Made by a program: the position numbers and the translations under genes. A model generated the notes under the pieces. That model had not been told where the DNA came from and made no database searches. It saw nothing but the letters and a program-made list of their open reading frames with translations. A stretch of 64,000 nucleotides of DNA from Mastigamoeba balamuthi (lineage: Eukaryota > Evosea > Mastigamoebida > Mastigamoebidae). Numbering within the stretch: position 1 is the first letter of the stretch; each line of letters starts with the position of its first letter. The stretch covers positions 871,394 to 935,393 of the forward strand of contig CACRSC010000012.1 of assembly GCA_902651635.1 (NCBI GenBank), read 5' to 3'. Below, in pieces: positions 61,201-64,000 of this stretch.

Positions 61201-61781
61201 ACACGTGGATGCAGCTGCAGGTCACCGCGACCGCCGCCGCCGGCCTGTCTATCTTCCTGCACATGCCGTACAAGAACTACCGCCGCTACCTCGTCACCGC
61301 CTCTCTCGTCGTCTTCTTCGCGCTGCAGGCCGGCGCCCTCTCGTTCCTCGCGAACGACTGGCCCAAGGCTAAGGACGTCACCACCTACTGCAACCACTTC
61401 CACATCCACGGCGAGTTCAACAACGTCTGCGTCAACCAGCGCGTCCTGCAGTCGACCGAGACTTTCGGCATCATCGCGGCGATCCTGGGCGGCTCGGGCA
61501 TGATCTACACGGCCTTCAGCAGCTGCCTGAGCATGATGCGCATGCTGTCCGTCGTCCTGTGCATCGCGACGAGCGCCTCGTCTCTGCTGGCCTCGGTCAT
61601 CATGGCCTGCTTCACCCCCGCGTCGACGTTCCAGAGCTCGACCTTCATGCAGCTGCAGGCTGTCGCGACGGTGTTCGCGTTCCTGTCGGTGCCGTTCGCG
61701 CTGCTCAACGCGAAGTCGGAGGCGTGGCTGCAGCCTGACGAGGCCGCCAACGACACGGAGAAGAACGTTGCGATGCATTGA
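58286..61781 (+). CDS. Multi-span membrane protein of tandem four-helix units (novel architecture)
   Basis: Nine exons (58286-58557, 58830-59017, 59191-59339, 59518-59827, 59892-60189, 60261-60433, 60502-60796, 60876-61057, 61123-61781) give 841 residues in one clean frame. A polar head is followed by about 20 hydrophobic helices. They form a repeating unit: an (E)FG-like start with AAIIGGF (TM1), TM2, SVVWP/SVVY with a short loop, WLxLQ (TM3), a basic turn, F-A-Q (TM4), then DWP...C...C. Examples: ITSESFGASAAIIGGFGFFL, VTSEAFGAAAAIVGGFTFF, QSTETFGIIAAILGGSG. The protein begins with a lone TM4 and ends after TM3. A phase-1 intron lies just before the SVVWP-type motif in four units. The loop cysteines suggest disulfides. 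Resemblance to four-helix claudin/PMP22-type proteins is only by shape; the function is unknown. Confidence 0.85.
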
Positions 61782-62372
61782 TTGCCTTCTCCGATCTCAC
61801 GCGCTTCACTCCCACACCACCACCTTCAATATTCGAGTTGAGACAGAACACAAAGGGACCGCACCCTCGAGAAACAAAGCTCTCCTTTGGTTCGATACCT
61901 ACGAGCCTGCTCTTGTTTGATCATCACCGTCCCCACAGTCTGTTGACCGCGCGCTGCAAACAAAAACGCACCCAACCAAAATCTCACACAACGGACCAAA
62001 ATCTCTCGGGCGCGGGTGGAGAAGACGCTGTTTAATGACGTCGCGCGCCTCGTCGTTAGGACAACAGCAGGGAGTATCGCAGTTTCCGGTCGCGCCCTCG
62101 AAGCAGAGACCCATAAACACATCCACAAAACAGCTCCTCCGCGGCCTCTGAGACTTTTGATTTCAGACTAAAAACTGTGTTTTCCTTTGATGATACGCGA
62201 CATGTTGATTTGCACGTCAGTCCTAATCCTCTATGTGGAGAACTCGCACAATCTGAGGAATCTATCTTCTTCTTAGTTCGGCTTGTTCTATCTACTGCTT
62301 GTTTGACAAAGCCCACCCGAACCCCCGTCGACAGTCTATAGTTTTTTTTGGGCGGCACAACTGATCATCTAG
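61782..62372. other. Convergent intergenic region
   Basis: About 590 bases between two converging genes, AT-richer, probably both 3' untranslated regions. Confidence 0.45.
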
Positions 62373-64000
62373 TTACTTTGCCGGCGGGAAGTACTGCGGC
62401 ATGTAGATCTTGTAGAGACGTTTGTCCTTACCGAGGAACACGCAAAACACGATCCTGTCAATCTGCAACGAACACACACCGACCACGGCTCAGTATAACA
62501 AAAAACAAAACGAAACACAATCTCTGGCACCTTTGAAGCATTTCCAGGCTTGTCCAGCCACGTACGCACTGCCCGCAGTGCCACGTGCGCTGCCGTTTTG
62601 TTGGGGTACCCGTAGATCCCTGTGCTGATGCAGCAGAACGCCTGCAAGACATGCACGTCAGTGTCCGTAGGAGTGCAACCACAATTGCACGCACAACCGT
62701 GCGAATGCCGTTCGCAGCAGCGAGGTCGAGACAGGCGACATAGCAGCTGCGCAGCAGATCCGGCTTCTCGCCGACGGGGCCGACAGTGTGTATCACGTGG
62801 TCCGCAGGCAGTCTGTAGCCCCTGGTGATGACCGCGCTGCCCACTGCGCAGCCGTTGAGCTTCGAGCACGCGTCGAGCAGCCCGTGGCCCGCGGCCCTGT
62901 GTATCGCCCCGTCGACTGCGAGAGGCGCATGCTTGAGGATCACGCAGGAAAAGAAAAGGGATGGGGGGACGCAGCGCACTGCCTCCGCCTCCGAGCAGAG
63001 ACGGTTTGGCTGCGTTGACGATCGCGTCGACTTCGAGCGTCGTGATGTCTCCTTGCCACAGCACCATCTTCTCGTTGAGCTCTGCCGAGTGCGGGAAGAA
63101 CGGCTCCCTGTACTCCCTGTCCTTCTGCACGCACGACCCGCAACACATTCAGACTCGGACCGAGCTAGCTTGCTCGCTACCTTGTCGAGGTACTGCTGCC
63201 ACGTGCGGAGGCTGTGGACATCGAGGTAGTCGTTGCCGCACTTGTAGAAGCGGCGCCTGTCGGCGCGCGGCATCGACTCAAGGGCGGCAGTGTCGCTGAG
63301 GTCGCTGACGGCCTTGGGGGGCCAGTTGGCCTCGAGCTCCTCCTGCAGCTTCCTGTCCTCCTCCGTCTGATCCCCGTCGTCGATGACGATGTTCCCGCGC
63401 GCTATCTCGTGCAGCCTATCGTCGACCTCCGTCTCTTCTCCGTCCTCCTGCGACCCGCCAGCAGGAGCGACGGCAGCAGCAGCCGCCGCAGCGGGGGCAG
63501 CGGGAGAGGGCTGGTCGGGGTTGTCGACGGCAGTGGCGGCGCTCAGGAGGACGGCGTTGGGAGGGACGCCGCGCTGGACGTAGCGCTTGCGGGTGGGGTC
63601 GTTGAAGCGCTTCTGGAGCATGTTGACCGTGTCGACAAAGCGCTCGTCGTCGACCTTGACGGTCTTGAGGCGCCTCCTGACCGCGTCCTCGAGCCGCTCG
63701 CACACGTCCCGCGGGTACTCGCACCACGTGTTGGTCGCCTCCTCGAGGCAGTAGAACCACCTCGTGGGCTCTTCCCCGTTCGCTGCCGCCGCCGCTGCTG
63801 CCGACGCAACAGAGTCCCTGCGTGGCTGCTGCTGCTGCTGCTGCTGCTGCTGCCTTGGCTGCTGTTGCGGCTTTGGCGGAGGGGCAGCAGCAACGGCAAC
63901 GGCGGGGCCCTGCGGCGACGGAGCGCCACGCCTGACAGAGCGGCGCTTGGAGCTGTCGTCGAACCTGACCTGCGTCATGTCCCTGAACTCTACGTAGCGC
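62373..64000 (-). CDS. WWE-macro domain protein (5' end beyond window)
   Basis: The right edge cuts the gene. Just inside it the minus strand reads [20 protein letters not shown], which looks like the end of one WWE domain. A Gln/Ala-rich linker (poly-Gln at 63,825-63,855) leads to a second WWE domain ([17 protein letters not shown] ... [17 protein letters not shown]). After an acidic linker come [20 protein letters not shown] and the macro domain on several exons: [18 protein letters not shown], then [56 protein letters not shown], and the last exon [17 protein letters not shown] to the stop at 62,373. WWE domains bind iso-ADP-ribose of poly-ADP-ribose; MacroD-like domains bind and hydrolyse ADP-ribose. 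The second Asn of the usual NAAN motif is Lys here. Confidence 0.85.

Overview
The window is nuclear DNA from a GC-rich, intron-rich protist. The introns are short (about 43-390 bases), spliceosomal and GT...AG, and the genes are densely packed on both strands. The best guess is an anaerobic amoebozoan of the Archamoebae kind (Mastigamoeba-like). This is an inference from a bifunctional AdhE, a secreted GH14 beta-amylase (also known from Entamoeba), a cAMP-receptor-like 7TM protein and a Rim15/IREH-type AGC kinase. No rRNA or other species marker is present.

Layout. (1) 1-10,150 is a repeat-dense zone. It holds three overlapping, disabled copies of a large unclassified element read on the minus strand. 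A 1.5-kb unit with perfect 261-base inverted ends and a 768-N gap separates two of them. An almost identical fragment of the neighbouring SprT-like gene sits between the other two. Some of this may be mis-assembly. (2) 10,169-42,622 is a gene-rich block: SprT-like C-terminus, Rab GTPase, DYRK1-type kinase, 7TM receptor, AGC kinase, tRNA-Asp, a divergent pair of DUF4140/DUF4139 paralogues, RRP9/U3-55K, beta-amylase, a divergent sirtuin, an unrecognised gene, TPX2-like spindle factor, small heat-shock protein, RhoGEF, tRNA-Arg and AdhE. (3) 42,623-55,450 is gene-poor. It holds degraded elements, a palindrome-bearing family, a CTGCTAC-type repeat array, a possible piggyBac remnant and a Mutator-like (MULE) transposase inside a strikingly AT-rich island. 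(4) 55,453-64,000 holds a DMT-family transporter, an unusual 841-residue protein made of tandem four-helix membrane units, and a WWE-plus-macro-domain protein cut by the right edge.

How the genes relate. There are no operons. Functional themes are anaerobic starch and ethanol metabolism (beta-amylase, AdhE), signalling (7TM, RhoGEF, Rab, DYRK, AGC kinase), NAD/ADP-ribose biology (sirtuin, WWE-macro), and ribosome and spindle biogenesis (RRP9, TPX2).

The best candidates for something new are the circularly permuted tandem-repeat membrane protein at 58,286-61,781, the WWE-macro protein whose usual active-site Asn reads Lys, and the palindrome-ended repeat family shared by the two repeat zones. 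Exon borders were read by eye from GT/AG sites and family alignment from memory; no search was run.
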